A DNA stretch of 35,802 nt from an uncultured Chloroflexota bacterium (GTDB lineage Bacteria > Chloroflexota > Chloroflexia > Thermomicrobiales > UBA6265), in the NCBI GenBank assembly GCA_937870845.1, contig CALMZR010000286.1:1-35802 (forward strand), in the 5' to 3' direction. Positions within the stretch are counted from its first letter, which is position 1; each line of letters starts with the position of its first letter. The notes below the pieces were generated by a model. That model made no database searches. It was not told where the DNA came from and saw only the letters and a program-made list of their open reading frames with translations. Positions 10,211 to 18,814 of this stretch are shown here, in pieces. The translations under genes and the position numbers were made by a program.

Positions 10211-10316
10211 GGTGACGGGTAGCGGGGTGTCAGGGTGACAGGAGATGCACGGCCCGATCAGGGGCAGCGTTGGGACATCCCTCCACGCTTCCCTGACACC
10301 CTGCTACCCAGTCACC
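10211..10316. repeat. Long imperfect inverted repeat built of roughly 8-nt degenerate units
   Basis: GGTGACGGGTAGCGGGGTGTCAGGG (10211-10235) vs CCCTGACACCCTGCTACCCAGTCACC (10291-10316): one G-T mismatch and one bulged A. Confidence 0.7.
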
Positions 10317-10328
10317 CTGTCACCCTCG

Positions 10329-10658
10329 CTACAAGCGTTCGAACCGCGAGACGTCGATGACGAAGACCACGGCGCCGCCAACTTCGACCTCGAAGTTTTC
10401 GGGCATGTACAGCAGCCCCGGTTCGAGGGCGGGGGAGTAGGGAACCGCGACCTGGGTCCGGCGACGGCAGGTGCGGCGCAGGATCCCCATAACGGCGGGC
10501 ACCTGATCGTCTTCCACACCGATGAGCAGACTGGTGTTGCCGGTGCGCAGGAATGAGCCGGTGGTGCTCACCTTGGTGAAGCGGTGGCCTGCCGCAACCA
10601 ACGCGTCGGTCAGGGTTGGCGTGTCTTCGTCCTGGACAATGGCGACTACGAGCTTCAT
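10329..10658 (-). CDS. Cyclic-di-AMP receptor, PII-like (DarA/PstA family)
   Basis: 'MKLVVAIVQDEDTPTLTDALVAAGHRFTKVSTTGSFLRTGNTSLLIGVEDDQV'; SD AAAGGAGGGG just upstream of the ATG. Confidence 0.88.
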   Translation of the reverse strand: MKLVVAIVQDEDTPTLTDALVAAGHRFTKVSTTGSFLRTGNTSLLIGVEDDQVPAVMGILRRTCRRRTQVAVPYSPALEPGLLYMPENFEVEVGGAVVFVIDVSRFERL

Positions 10659-10772
10659 TGATCCCCTCCTTTCGGGGGCGGCGCGCGGTGGGTTCGCGTC
10701 GCTCCATGGAGGCATCGCCGTGCCGCATGGGCCGCGCCATGATAGCCGATGGGATGCGTGGGGCTCCTTGGA

Positions 10773-11603
10773 TCATGCGCCCAGTTGGATGGTGGCCGGA
10801 GGCGCATCACCGAACGGATGGCGCCCTATCACGGCCAGGAGTTGATCGTGGAGCGAACCGTTGGAGGCGAGGATCTCACGGTCATCAGAGCGATAAACGC
10901 CGCCGGCGAGATCGGACACCGTTCCGCCGGCCTCGACAACCATCAAGGCTCCGGCGGCGACGTCCCACGGCTGTATGCCGCGCTCCCAGTACCCATCCAG
11001 GCGTCCGGCGGCGATGTAGCAAAGGTTGAGCGCGGCGGAGCCGGTCTGCCGAATTGCCTGCACCCGGGTCAGAAAATCGCGCCAAATCTCAGCCTGATGC
11101 GCGCGCCTGGCGAAGTCGTATGAGAACCCAGTGACCAGGATCGAAGAAATCAGCGCATCGGTGTTGGAAACGCGGATCGGGACGCCGTTCAGAAACGCGC
11201 CCTGGCCACGGCGAGCCGTGAACAGCTCGTCGCGCATGGGATCGTACACGACCCCGATCACCGGGATCCCCGACGCTTCGAGCGCGATAGAGACGGCAAA
11301 CGTCGGCAGGCCATGGGCGAAGTTGGTGGTGCCGTCGAGCGGGTCGACGACCCAACGGTAGGTCGACGGCAGCGCCGCCCCGAGACTCCCCTCCTCGCAA
11401 AGCAGCTCGTGGTCCGGGCAGGCCTCGCGCAGACGTCTGGCGATGAGGTCTTCCGCGGCGCGATCCGCGTCCGTGACCAAATCGATGGCCCCCTTGAAGC
11501 GAATCTCGTGCGGCTGGCCGAACCGATCGCGCAAGATGGCGCCGGCTTCTCTTGCCGTCTCCTCGGCGTGTCGCGCGTACTCGTCCAGAATCGTCGCGTC
11601 CAT
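10773..11603 (-). CDS. suhB: Inositol monophosphatase family protein
   Basis: 'WVVDPLDGTTNFAHGLPTFAVSIAL', 'IQPWDVAAGALMVVEAGG' signatures. Confidence 0.92.
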   Translation of the reverse strand: MDATILDEYARHAEETAREAGAILRDRFGQPHEIRFKGAIDLVTDADRAAEDLIARRLREACPDHELLCEEGSLGAALPSTYRWVVDPLDGTTNFAHGLPTFAVSIALEASGIPVIGVVYDPMRDELFTARRGQGAFLNGVPIRVSNTDALISSILVTGFSYDFARRAHQAEIWRDFLTRVQAIRQTGSAALNLCYIAAGRLDGYWERGIQPWDVAAGALMVVEAGGTVSDLAGGVYRSDDREILASNGSLHDQLLAVIGRHPFGDAPPATIQLGA

Positions 11604-11631
11604 CCCCTCCCCGCATGTCTTCGCCGTCGAG

Positions 11632-12738
11632 TCAGGCGCTGCCGAGCGGCAGCCGAGGCGCTACGTCGGCTTCCCAGCCCGCAAGATCTCCTCGACGAAT
11701 AACCCACGCGGCGGCCCCGGCGACCATGGCCGCGTTGTCGGTACACCAAGTGAGCCGGGGGAAGCTGACTGCCACGCCGGCGCCGATGCGCTCGCAGACC
11801 TCCTGTTGCAGCCGCTCGCGCAGCAGTGCGTTCGCCGCGACGCCGCCGGCAAGGACGATGGTCCTGGCCCCGAATTCCGCTGCGGCTTGCGCCGTCTTGG
11901 CCGCCAGAGGCTCGACGATGGCGATCTGGAACGACGCGGCGAGGTCGGCAATCGGTGTATCGGGGCGGTACGCGGGCGGCACGTGCTCCCGAAATGGCCC
12001 GGAGGGGCCGCCAGGGGAGCCGGCCGCCTCGCGGTCGGCAGCGGGCGCTCGCATCGGTTCGGTCAGCCGCAGCAGCGCGGTCTTGAGCCCGGAGAAGCTG
12101 AAATCGTACGAACCGGGCAGCCAGGCGCGGGGCAGGGCGAATGCCTCGGGATTGCCCGTCTGTGCGGCCTCCTGGATGGCGGGGCCGCCGGGAAACCCGA
12201 GACCCAGCAAGCGGGCGCCCTTGTCGAAGGCCTCTCCCGCCGCGTCGTCCAGCGTGCGTCCCAGGTGGCGGAACCGGCCGTGTCCGCTCATGAGGATCAG
12301 CTCGGTGTGGCCCCCGGAGACAAGCAGGCAGATGAGTGGAAACCCCGGCTCGGGCGGTTCCTGCCCAGATTCGCCGAGCCAGTTGGCGTAGATGTGGGCC
12401 TCGAGGTGGTTGATGCCGACGAGCGGCCGACCCAGCGCGTAGGCCATGGCTTTGGCCACGTTCATGCCGACCACCAGGGCGCCGGCCAGCCCAGGGCCTT
12501 GCGTCACCGCGATGGCGTCGAGGTCGCCGCGCTCGATGCCCGCGTCCCGCAGCGATTGCTCGACGACCGGGATGATGGCGGTGACGTGGCGCCGTGCAGC
12601 CAGCTCGGGCACGACGCCGCCGTGGGCGCGATGCAGCTCGATCTGCGAAGAGACGACCGAGGAAAGCACGCTGCGCCCGTCGCGGACGACGGCAGCGGAA
12701 GTCTCGTCGCACGAGGTTTCGATGCCGAGCACGATCAC
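11632..12738 (-). CDS. tsaD: tRNA N6-adenosine threonylcarbamoyltransferase
   Basis: 'VLGIETSCDETSAAVV', 'GVNHLEAHIYA'-type motif (GINHLEAHIYANW), 'LVSGGHTELI', 'LAGGVAANALLRERL'. Confidence 0.97.
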   Translation of the reverse strand: MIVLGIETSCDETSAAVVRDGRSVLSSVVSSQIELHRAHGGVVPELAARRHVTAIIPVVEQSLRDAGIERGDLDAIAVTQGPGLAGALVVGMNVAKAMAYALGRPLVGINHLEAHIYANWLGESGQEPPEPGFPLICLLVSGGHTELILMSGHGRFRHLGRTLDDAAGEAFDKGARLLGLGFPGGPAIQEAAQTGNPEAFALPRAWLPGSYDFSFSGLKTALLRLTEPMRAPAADREAAGSPGGPSGPFREHVPPAYRPDTPIADLAASFQIAIVEPLAAKTAQAAAEFGARTIVLAGGVAANALLRERLQQEVCERIGAGVAVSFPRLTWCTDNAAMVAGAAAWVIRRGDLAGWEADVAPRLPLGSA

Positions 12739-13505
12739 GGCGCAACCGTCTGCGACATTGGCCCTTCAAACGGGACGAGGTCTCCGGCCAGGATTCTTTC
12801 GCCGAGCCGACGCTGGAGATCACCGCGGCGCGCCTCGATGATGGCGCGAAATTCGTGGTCGTCGAGCGCCGGAGACCACATGATCAGCGCGTCTTCGTTG
12901 TTATCGCTGTAGTAACGCTTCCGGGAGCCGCGCACCGAAAAGCCGTACTTGCGATACAGGGCCTGCGCGGCCACGTTCGAGACGCGAACCTCGAGCGTCA
13001 ACCACCTGGCGCCGCGGGCAATGGCCACGTCGGCCATGCACAGCAGCAGCAGTTCGCCGAGCCCGCGGCCGCGATGACCGGGATCGATACCGATGGTGGT
13101 GATGTGCGCCTCGTCGAATGCCAGCCACATGCCGGCGAACCCGATGAGTGACACGGGCTCGTGCCCGTTTGGTTCCTGGCGGCGACCGAGGACGATCGGG
13201 AACAACGAGCGCCGGGGCAATGCCTTGGCTGAGGCGTTCCTGACAACCTGGATGTGCTCTGCGCCGATGCCATTCTTCGCCACGTGAACGCTGCCTTCAA
13301 CGGCGCGCACCACGACATAGACGTTCTGCGCCGGGTTTTGCAGTTCGCGGCGGTAGGCGGAAGAGGGCCAGGGGTTTGGAAAGCAGCGTCGCTCCACTCG
13401 GCTGACGTCGGACACGTCGGCCTGGGTCATGAGGTCCAGTCGGTACGTCGGTTCGCCTGCTTCCACGATGGCCGTGCCAGCGTGATGGCGCCGCTGGGTG
13501 ATCAT
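12735..13505 (-). CDS. GNAT N-acetyltransferase, RimI-like
   Basis: 'ITTIGIDPGHRGRGLGELLL', 'LEVRVSNVAAQALYRKYGF'; 4-bp overlap with tsaD. Confidence 0.85.
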   Translation of the reverse strand: MITQRRHHAGTAIVEAGEPTYRLDLMTQADVSDVSRVERRCFPNPWPSSAYRRELQNPAQNVYVVVRAVEGSVHVAKNGIGAEHIQVVRNASAKALPRRSLFPIVLGRRQEPNGHEPVSLIGFAGMWLAFDEAHITTIGIDPGHRGRGLGELLLLCMADVAIARGARWLTLEVRVSNVAAQALYRKYGFSVRGSRKRYYSDNNEDALIMWSPALDDHEFRAIIEARRGDLQRRLGERILAGDLVPFEGPMSQTVAP

Positions 13506-13575
13506 GGCGTGGACGGTAGCATCCGGCGGCGTTGCGGGGCAAACCGGGAGTCGCGAAAGCGATCTACTCTCTACT

Positions 13576-13655
13576 CCGTCATTCCGAGCGGAGCAAGGAA
13601 CCTCGGCGCCGAAGGCGGCGCCGTTCCATGCAGCCGAGATTCCTCCTTATGACGG
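13576..13655. repeat. Palindromic intergenic repeat, copy A
   Basis: Outer CCGTCAT/ATGACGG (13576-13582/13649-13655); core TTCCGAGCGGAGCAAGGAA (13582-13600); distal GCCGAGATTCC (13633-13643). Confidence 0.7.
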
Positions 13656-13682
13656 CCGGACAGGATGGTTGCCGGAACGGCG

Positions 13683-14369
13683 CTACCGAGAAGAATAAAT
13701 TGGCTCCAGCGCCGTGGCGTCGTCGGGCTGGCCGGCCAGCCAGCGCCTCCAGCCCAACTCGGCCAGGCTTGCCGGGTTGCGCCATCGCAGCGTCGCGGGG
13801 GGAACGATCGCGCCGGCTATGCCGGAGAGCGTCTCGATCTGATCAGTGTCGAGCTCGCCGGTGACGATGACGCTGCCGGATAATGCCAGCTCGTCGGCCA
13901 GCTCCAAGATCGTGCCATTGCGCGGAGGCCGCGTCTCGGTGATGCCGGCGCCCTCCGCCCGAACGTGCGCCCACACCAGGCGGCCGCGGCCGGCAGCGAC
14001 TGCTGCAACGAGTGGCCGACCGCATGAGACAAACGGCAGGGCGGCGGCTTCGAGGGTGGAGATGCCGAGCAAGGGCGCGCCGGTCGCCAGGTGAAAGCCC
14101 TTGGCGACGCCGATGCCGACGCGCAAGCCGGTGAAGGCGCCCGGCCCGATGGCGACGGCGATGGCGGCGATATCGAGTGGGGCGAGTCCGTCGGCGTCGA
14201 GGAGATGGTGGATCTCCACGAGCAATGTCGTCGTGTGCGACCGGTTCGCCGGCCACGAGCGGCTCGACAGGCGCTGGCCGTCGTACCATGCGATGCCGCC
14301 CTGAGCGCTCGAGGTATCGATAGCCAGGATCGGTCCTCGCTGCGTTGGCGATAGTGCGGCGTCCGACAT
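13683..14369 (-). CDS. tsaB: tRNA threonylcarbamoyladenosine biosynthesis protein TsaB
   Basis: 'ILAIDTSSAQGGIAWYDG', 'AIAVAIGPGAFTGLRVGIGVAKG'. Confidence 0.93.
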   Translation of the reverse strand: MSDAALSPTQRGPILAIDTSSAQGGIAWYDGQRLSSRSWPANRSHTTTLLVEIHHLLDADGLAPLDIAAIAVAIGPGAFTGLRVGIGVAKGFHLATGAPLLGISTLEAAALPFVSCGRPLVAAVAAGRGRLVWAHVRAEGAGITETRPPRNGTILELADELALSGSVIVTGELDTDQIETLSGIAGAIVPPATLRWRNPASLAELGWRRWLAGQPDDATALEPIYSSR

Positions 14370-14494
14370 GCCCTGCTCGCGAAGCGCGATCCGTGAGGAA
14401 TCCCCGCGGGCAGTCTACCCGAGGCGCCGATCGCGACATCCGCCGTCATACTGCGAAGCATGGAGCGTGTCGAGTTTGGAGAAGGAGATTGGCC

Positions 14495-15301
14495 GTGTTG
14501 CTGCGGGCCGCGAGCGGGAGGAAAGTGCTCTGGCAGGAGATGCTGCGCCACGAGCTGCTGGATGCGTCAGAGGACCGGCCGGTGGTGATCGTACCGGTGG
14601 GATCGGTTGAGCAGCACGGGCCGCACTGCCCCCAGGACGTGGATATCAGCATCCCGTACCACCTCTCGCTGCGCGCGGCAGAGGCGATCGAGGAGTTCCC
14701 GGTGCTCGTGGCGCCGCCCGTCTCCTTCGGGTTTACCCACTACAACATGGGTGAGGTCGGCACGATCACGCTGAGTCTGGAGACGTTCATCGCCGTGCTG
14801 TGCGACGTGTCGCGCTCGATCTGGGCCAACGGGTTCGAGCGGATCATCCTCCTCAACGGGCACGGCGGCAACCAGCAGCCGACCTGGAGCGCCGCGGTGA
14901 AACTCGCCGCAGAGGACGTCTGGCCACTGGCCTTGACCTACTGGACCATGGCTTCGGACGAGCTGGCCGCCTGGAGCGAAGCCGACGAGGGGAGCATCGG
15001 GCACGGAGGGGAGTGGGAAACGAGCCTCCAGCTCTTTCTGCGACCGGAGTTGGTCGACATGTCGCGGGCGGTCAAGGACGAGTGGCGCCTCAAGTTCGGG
15101 GCGGAGGTCGGCCGCTACGCCACGTTTCCAGAGCGGCGGCGGGAGATGAGGCACGGGGTGATGGGGGATCCGTTCGCGGCATCGGCGGAGAAGGGGAGGC
15201 GGCTCTTCTCAGTCTTGTTGGAGCGGCTGGTCGCACTCTGTCGGGAGTATCACGACATCGAACCACCGCGCTACCGGGAGTTCGGCAGTCATTGTCCCTG
15301 A
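14495..15301 (+). CDS. Creatininase family protein
   Basis: 'VIVPVGSVEQHGPHCPQDVD', 'LLNGHGGNQQ', 'GSIGHGGEWETSL' motifs; GTG start preceded by GAAGGAG. Confidence 0.9.
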   Translation: MLLRAASGRKVLWQEMLRHELLDASEDRPVVIVPVGSVEQHGPHCPQDVDISIPYHLSLRAAEAIEEFPVLVAPPVSFGFTHYNMGEVGTITLSLETFIAVLCDVSRSIWANGFERIILLNGHGGNQQPTWSAAVKLAAEDVWPLALTYWTMASDELAAWSEADEGSIGHGGEWETSLQLFLRPELVDMSRAVKDEWRLKFGAEVGRYATFPERRREMRHGVMGDPFAASAEKGRRLFSVLLERLVALCREYHDIEPPRYREFGSHCP

Positions 15302-15825
15302 TGGCCGCCGTTGGCGGCGTTGACGGCATCGAAACGTCTGCGCAGATCCGCAAACCGCGGCGACCAGGTCTCGTCATTCGGCGACGGCGCCATTCGGAGC
15401 TGGCGGCGATCCTCCCCGATAGCGGTGATCTCGACAAGGAGATACCGTTCGGGCAGCGACCCAGAAGCTCGTTCCGGCCATTCAATCACGGTGACGCCGT
15501 CCATTCGGGAGATGTAGTCCTCGTATCCGATCGACGCGAGTTCGTCGACGCCCTGGAGCCGGTAGAGGTCGAGGTGGTAAAGCTTCGTCACCGGGGCGAG
15601 CAAGCCGCCGTCGTACTCGTTGACAAGGGCGAAGGAGGGACTCGACACGACGTCGATCACGCGCAGGGCCGCAGCGATTCCCTTGACGAGCGTCGTCTTG
15701 CCCGCGCCGAGGTCGCCGTGGAGCAGCACAACGTCTCCATCGCGGAGCCAATCGGCCAGTGCGGCGCCAAGCGCCGCGGTGTGGGCCGGGTTCTCGGAGA
15801 TGACGTTGAGCGTTGGCGCAGTCAC
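15289..15825 (-). CDS. tsaE: tRNA threonylcarbamoyladenosine biosynthesis ATPase TsaE
   Basis: 'VVLLHGDLGAGKTTLVKGIAAAL' Walker A, 'YHLDLYRL', 'VIEWPERA'. GTG start chosen; ORF is open to 15873. Confidence 0.95.
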   Translation of the reverse strand: MTAPTLNVISENPAHTAALGAALADWLRDGDVVLLHGDLGAGKTTLVKGIAAALRVIDVVSSPSFALVNEYDGGLLAPVTKLYHLDLYRLQGVDELASIGYEDYISRMDGVTVIEWPERASGSLPERYLLVEITAIGEDRRQLRMAPSPNDETWSPRFADLRRRFDAVNAANGGHQGQ

Positions 15826-15847
15826 ACCGCGTCGAACCGTGGTCGGG

Positions 15848-17551
15848 TCACGGGGCCGCATCCTCGCTTGCATCCGGCGGCGGCAGGGACGGGTTTTCTG
15901 CCGGCGGCAACGCGGCGGCGGGCGCCCACTGCGGCGGGGAGATGAACGGCGGGCTGGCGTCGAACTCGAAGCTGACGGTCGAGACGTCGCGCTCTGATCC
16001 GGAGAGGTCGAGGAGGATGGTGGTGGAGTCGGCGTCCCACGGCGCGAGGAGGAGCGCCGTGCCGTCCGGGCTCCACGTCAGCTCGCCGGAAAGCGGCTCG
16101 CCGGAATCGAGCGTTTCCATGGTCCCCTCGGCATCGGACAGGACGATCGTTTCCTCTTGCGCGGTAAAGGCGAATCGCGTCCCGTCCGGCGACCAGACGG
16201 GCGTGGTTGGTTGGACATCGATGCCGGCGATCTGGTCGATCTCGCCGGTCTGCAGATCGAGCAGCCGGATCGACGTGGACGGCGGCTCATACCAGGTCTG
16301 GCCGAAGAGGCTGTAGAGCAGCAGGTCATCACCCAGCGGCGACCAGGCGACGCTCCAGACATCGCGCACGGCGCCTTTGGTGAGGTTCTCGAATTCGCCG
16401 CTGCCCAGGGTGGTGACCACGACGTCCCCTGGCGCGTGCTGCGGGCGCTCGCCGAGACCCTGGTGCTTGACGATGAAGGCGATCTCCGTCCCGTCCGGAG
16501 ACCACGCCGGGTTGAAGGCGAGGAGGTGTTCGTCGCCGGTGACGTCGTATTCCTCGCGCGATTCCAGGTCAAAGACGCGGACGCCGATGTGACCTGTCTC
16601 GTACACCGGGTCGTAGGCGGCGAAGCTGGTGTAGGCGATGCGAGAGCCGTCCGGACTCCACGAGGGCGGAGCGTGGGCGGAGACGCCATCCGCCAGCCGC
16701 TCCGGGCCGGAGCCATCGAGCGCGATCCGGTACAATGAGGTGTTTCCCATGGGGTCGTCCGGGTCCGGGGCAAGGAACGCGATCTGCGAGCGATCCGGGC
16801 TCCAGACGGGCCAGATGACGTGCAGCGCGTCGGTGATCTGCCGCGGCTCGCTGCCGTCCGGCTCGACGATCCAGAGGGCGCGGTCGTTGCCGAGCACGAT
16901 CGGCCCGTGCTCGCGTTGCAGGGAAGCCAAGCGTTCCCGGGCGCTCGCATCGACCGGGTCGAGGTTGACCAGCTCGCGCAGCAGCCGCTCGGCTTCAGGC
17001 CAGTTCTGGACCGTCTCCGCCGCGTCGACGTCCCTGCGCAAATCACCGGCCAGGAGGCGGCGCGCGTCGTCCAATCGGATGACCACGTCTTCGAGCCCAG
17101 GCGCCTGCTCCGCGACCGGGGCAAGCATGGCGACCGCTTCAGCGTACTCGCCGCGCTCGATGGCGCGGAGACCTTCAATGTAGTCGGCCTGGAGTGGTTC
17201 GAGCTGGTTTTCCATCTCCGTGGCGCGGGACGTCGCGTCGCGGTAGCCGGCGATGGCGGCAAAGCCGTCCCGCGCCGAAACCAGGTCCCCGGCGATGGCC
17301 GCGTCCTCGGCCGCGGTATAGGCGGACGCTAGCCATTTCTGCTCCGAGGTATGGCGTTGCACGAATCCCCCGGCGACGGCGAAGACGAGCAGGATCGGCG
17401 CGATGTACAGGCAGCGGACGAGAATGGGACGTTGGGATGGGGGAGATGCGTGGGCGCGTTGCAGGGTGGCAAGGTCGCGCCCCTCTCCGCACACGGGGCA
17501 GGCGGTGACCGTGGGATCCAGCGGTGAGGCGCAGGCGGTGCAGAATGTCAT
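15848..17551 (-). CDS. Zinc-ribbon / TM / TPR-like / TolB-type WD40-like propeller protein
   Basis: N-terminal CTACAS...CPVCG, a TM segment, helical repeats, then repeated 'WSPDGTxIAF' PD40 blades. Confidence 0.85.
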   Translation of the reverse strand: MTFCTACASPLDPTVTACPVCGEGRDLATLQRAHASPPSQRPILVRCLYIAPILLVFAVAGGFVQRHTSEQKWLASAYTAAEDAAIAGDLVSARDGFAAIAGYRDATSRATEMENQLEPLQADYIEGLRAIERGEYAEAVAMLAPVAEQAPGLEDVVIRLDDARRLLAGDLRRDVDAAETVQNWPEAERLLRELVNLDPVDASARERLASLQREHGPIVLGNDRALWIVEPDGSEPRQITDALHVIWPVWSPDRSQIAFLAPDPDDPMGNTSLYRIALDGSGPERLADGVSAHAPPSWSPDGSRIAYTSFAAYDPVYETGHIGVRVFDLESREEYDVTGDEHLLAFNPAWSPDGTEIAFIVKHQGLGERPQHAPGDVVVTTLGSGEFENLTKGAVRDVWSVAWSPLGDDLLLYSLFGQTWYEPPSTSIRLLDLQTGEIDQIAGIDVQPTTPVWSPDGTRFAFTAQEETIVLSDAEGTMETLDSGEPLSGELTWSPDGTALLLAPWDADSTTILLDLSGSERDVSTVSFEFDASPPFISPPQWAPAAALPPAENPSLPPPDASEDAAP

Positions 17552-17678
17552 CGTTCACCCCGTGAACGGCCGGTTTCCAACCGGCGATGCCGGGATTGTC
17601 AGGGCAATCGTAACGGATCGGCGGTCTCCTTGACTCGGTAGGTGTACGGATTTTCTCGCGCACGGAGGATTCCTGGCG

Positions 17679-17948
17679 ATGCGGCGCGACAATGATGCGG
17701 CCAGATACGGCGCGCGGCTGGCCGCGGGCGCCATCTTCGTCGCGCCGTTCATTGCCCTCCTCTACCGTGCCGAAGCTGGGCTGGTCGTGATGGCGTTTGC
17801 CCTCGGGGCCGTCTCGTTGCTGCTGCGTGACGCGATCAGCGAGGCGCCTCGGCAATCGAGGATTCGGCTTCGCCTGGTGCTTGGTTTCAATATCGTGCTG
17901 GCCGTGGCGTGTTTGGCGCTGGCAGGGTGGCTGCTGCTCGGGAGATAG
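17679..17948 (+). CDS. Small two/three-TM hypothetical membrane protein
   Basis: ATG ORF of 89 aa with hydrophobic segments; no family recognised. Confidence 0.5.
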   Translation: MRRDNDAARYGARLAAGAIFVAPFIALLYRAEAGLVVMAFALGAVSLLLRDAISEAPRQSRIRLRLVLGFNIVLAVACLALAGWLLLGR

Positions 17949-18044
17949 CGCAAGAGTTTGCCGTGCCGCTCGTGGGCAGGGAACACGCGACAGGTGGGTC
18001 GCGTTTCCCGCGTCAGGCTCGTTCCGAGGCAGCAAGGTGAGCTG

Positions 18045-18710
18045 ATGCCACCGATTTCGCGACGCAACGTCATGACGGCGGGAGTGATCCGCGGTGGCGG
18101 CGGCTTGCTCCTTTTTGTCGACGGTCAGGGGAAGCCGCCGACCGCCGCCTGGGTCCGGGAGCGGCTGTGGGGCGACAATCTGCTCGCCTACGAGGTCTGG
18201 GACGGCGCGCCGCGGGCAGTCCTGCGCATTGGCAACCGGGTCCGGTACGACCTGATGATTCCTGGCGACTGGTTCTGGCCGAACTGGCCGCCCGCGCCGC
18301 AATGGCAGTTGCTGGGGGCAGGCTATTCCATCGGCTCCTCGGACGCGCCGGCGACGGCCGGGTTCGCCCCCTGTGTCGGGATGCGCGGGGAGCGGCGCCG
18401 GCGGGACGTCGAACTGTTTGGGCAGGTCAACGATCCGGAAATCGTGGCCATGGAGGTGCTGATGGACGGCGCCTGGAAATCCTTCCCCGTCGCTGCCACG
18501 GGCTATGTCATACGAGTCGATGGGCTGACCGGCCCTCCGGCGAAGTATCGCTGGCTCGATGCTGGGGGCAGGGTGATTCGGGAACTCGCGGACCTTGCGC
18601 CGACCAAGCCTCAGGCATCTCCCGACAGACGCATGGAGCGATACGAACGGCGAAGCGGGCGACGATCAGCGGATCGCGATTCCATGCCGAGCCGCAGCGC
18701 CGACCCTTAG
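18045..18710 (+). CDS. Hypothetical protein
   Basis: ATG with an AAGGTGA SD; Trp-rich 'GDWFWPNWPPAPQWQLLGAGYSIG'. Start set downstream of the listed 17958. Confidence 0.55.
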   Translation: MPPISRRNVMTAGVIRGGGGLLLFVDGQGKPPTAAWVRERLWGDNLLAYEVWDGAPRAVLRIGNRVRYDLMIPGDWFWPNWPPAPQWQLLGAGYSIGSSDAPATAGFAPCVGMRGERRRRDVELFGQVNDPEIVAMEVLMDGAWKSFPVAATGYVIRVDGLTGPPAKYRWLDAGGRVIRELADLAPTKPQASPDRRMERYERRSGRRSADRDSMPSRSADP

Positions 18711-18814
18711 GAGCCTGCTCCGAAATTCGAGTAATGGATGGCGCCATGGCGTGCCGCGAAGAATGCGAAGAATGCGAAGAATAGCAGCGTTGGCGGGGAG
18801 CGCCGGGCGCCCGT

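Noticed and set aside
11258-12912. Long ORFs 11258-12823 (-, 521 aa) and 11443-12912 (+, 489 aa)
   Set aside because: They overlap tsaD/suhB in other frames; Arg/Ala/Pro-rich, low-complexity translation typical of shadow ORFs in GC-rich DNA.
17553-17585. Two adjacent small hairpins (GTTCAC-CCC-GTGAAC and GCCGGTT-TCC-AACCGGC)
   Set aside because: Short stems in GC-rich divergent leader; could occur by chance, no T-tract or known motif.
17175-18302. 375-aa minus-strand ORF spanning the intergenic region between 17551 and 17679
   Set aside because: Runs through two better-supported genes on either side; composition is shadow-like.
18756-18782. Three tandem copies of GCGAAGAAT
   Set aside because: Too short (27 bp) to claim function; likely slippage in an intergenic region.
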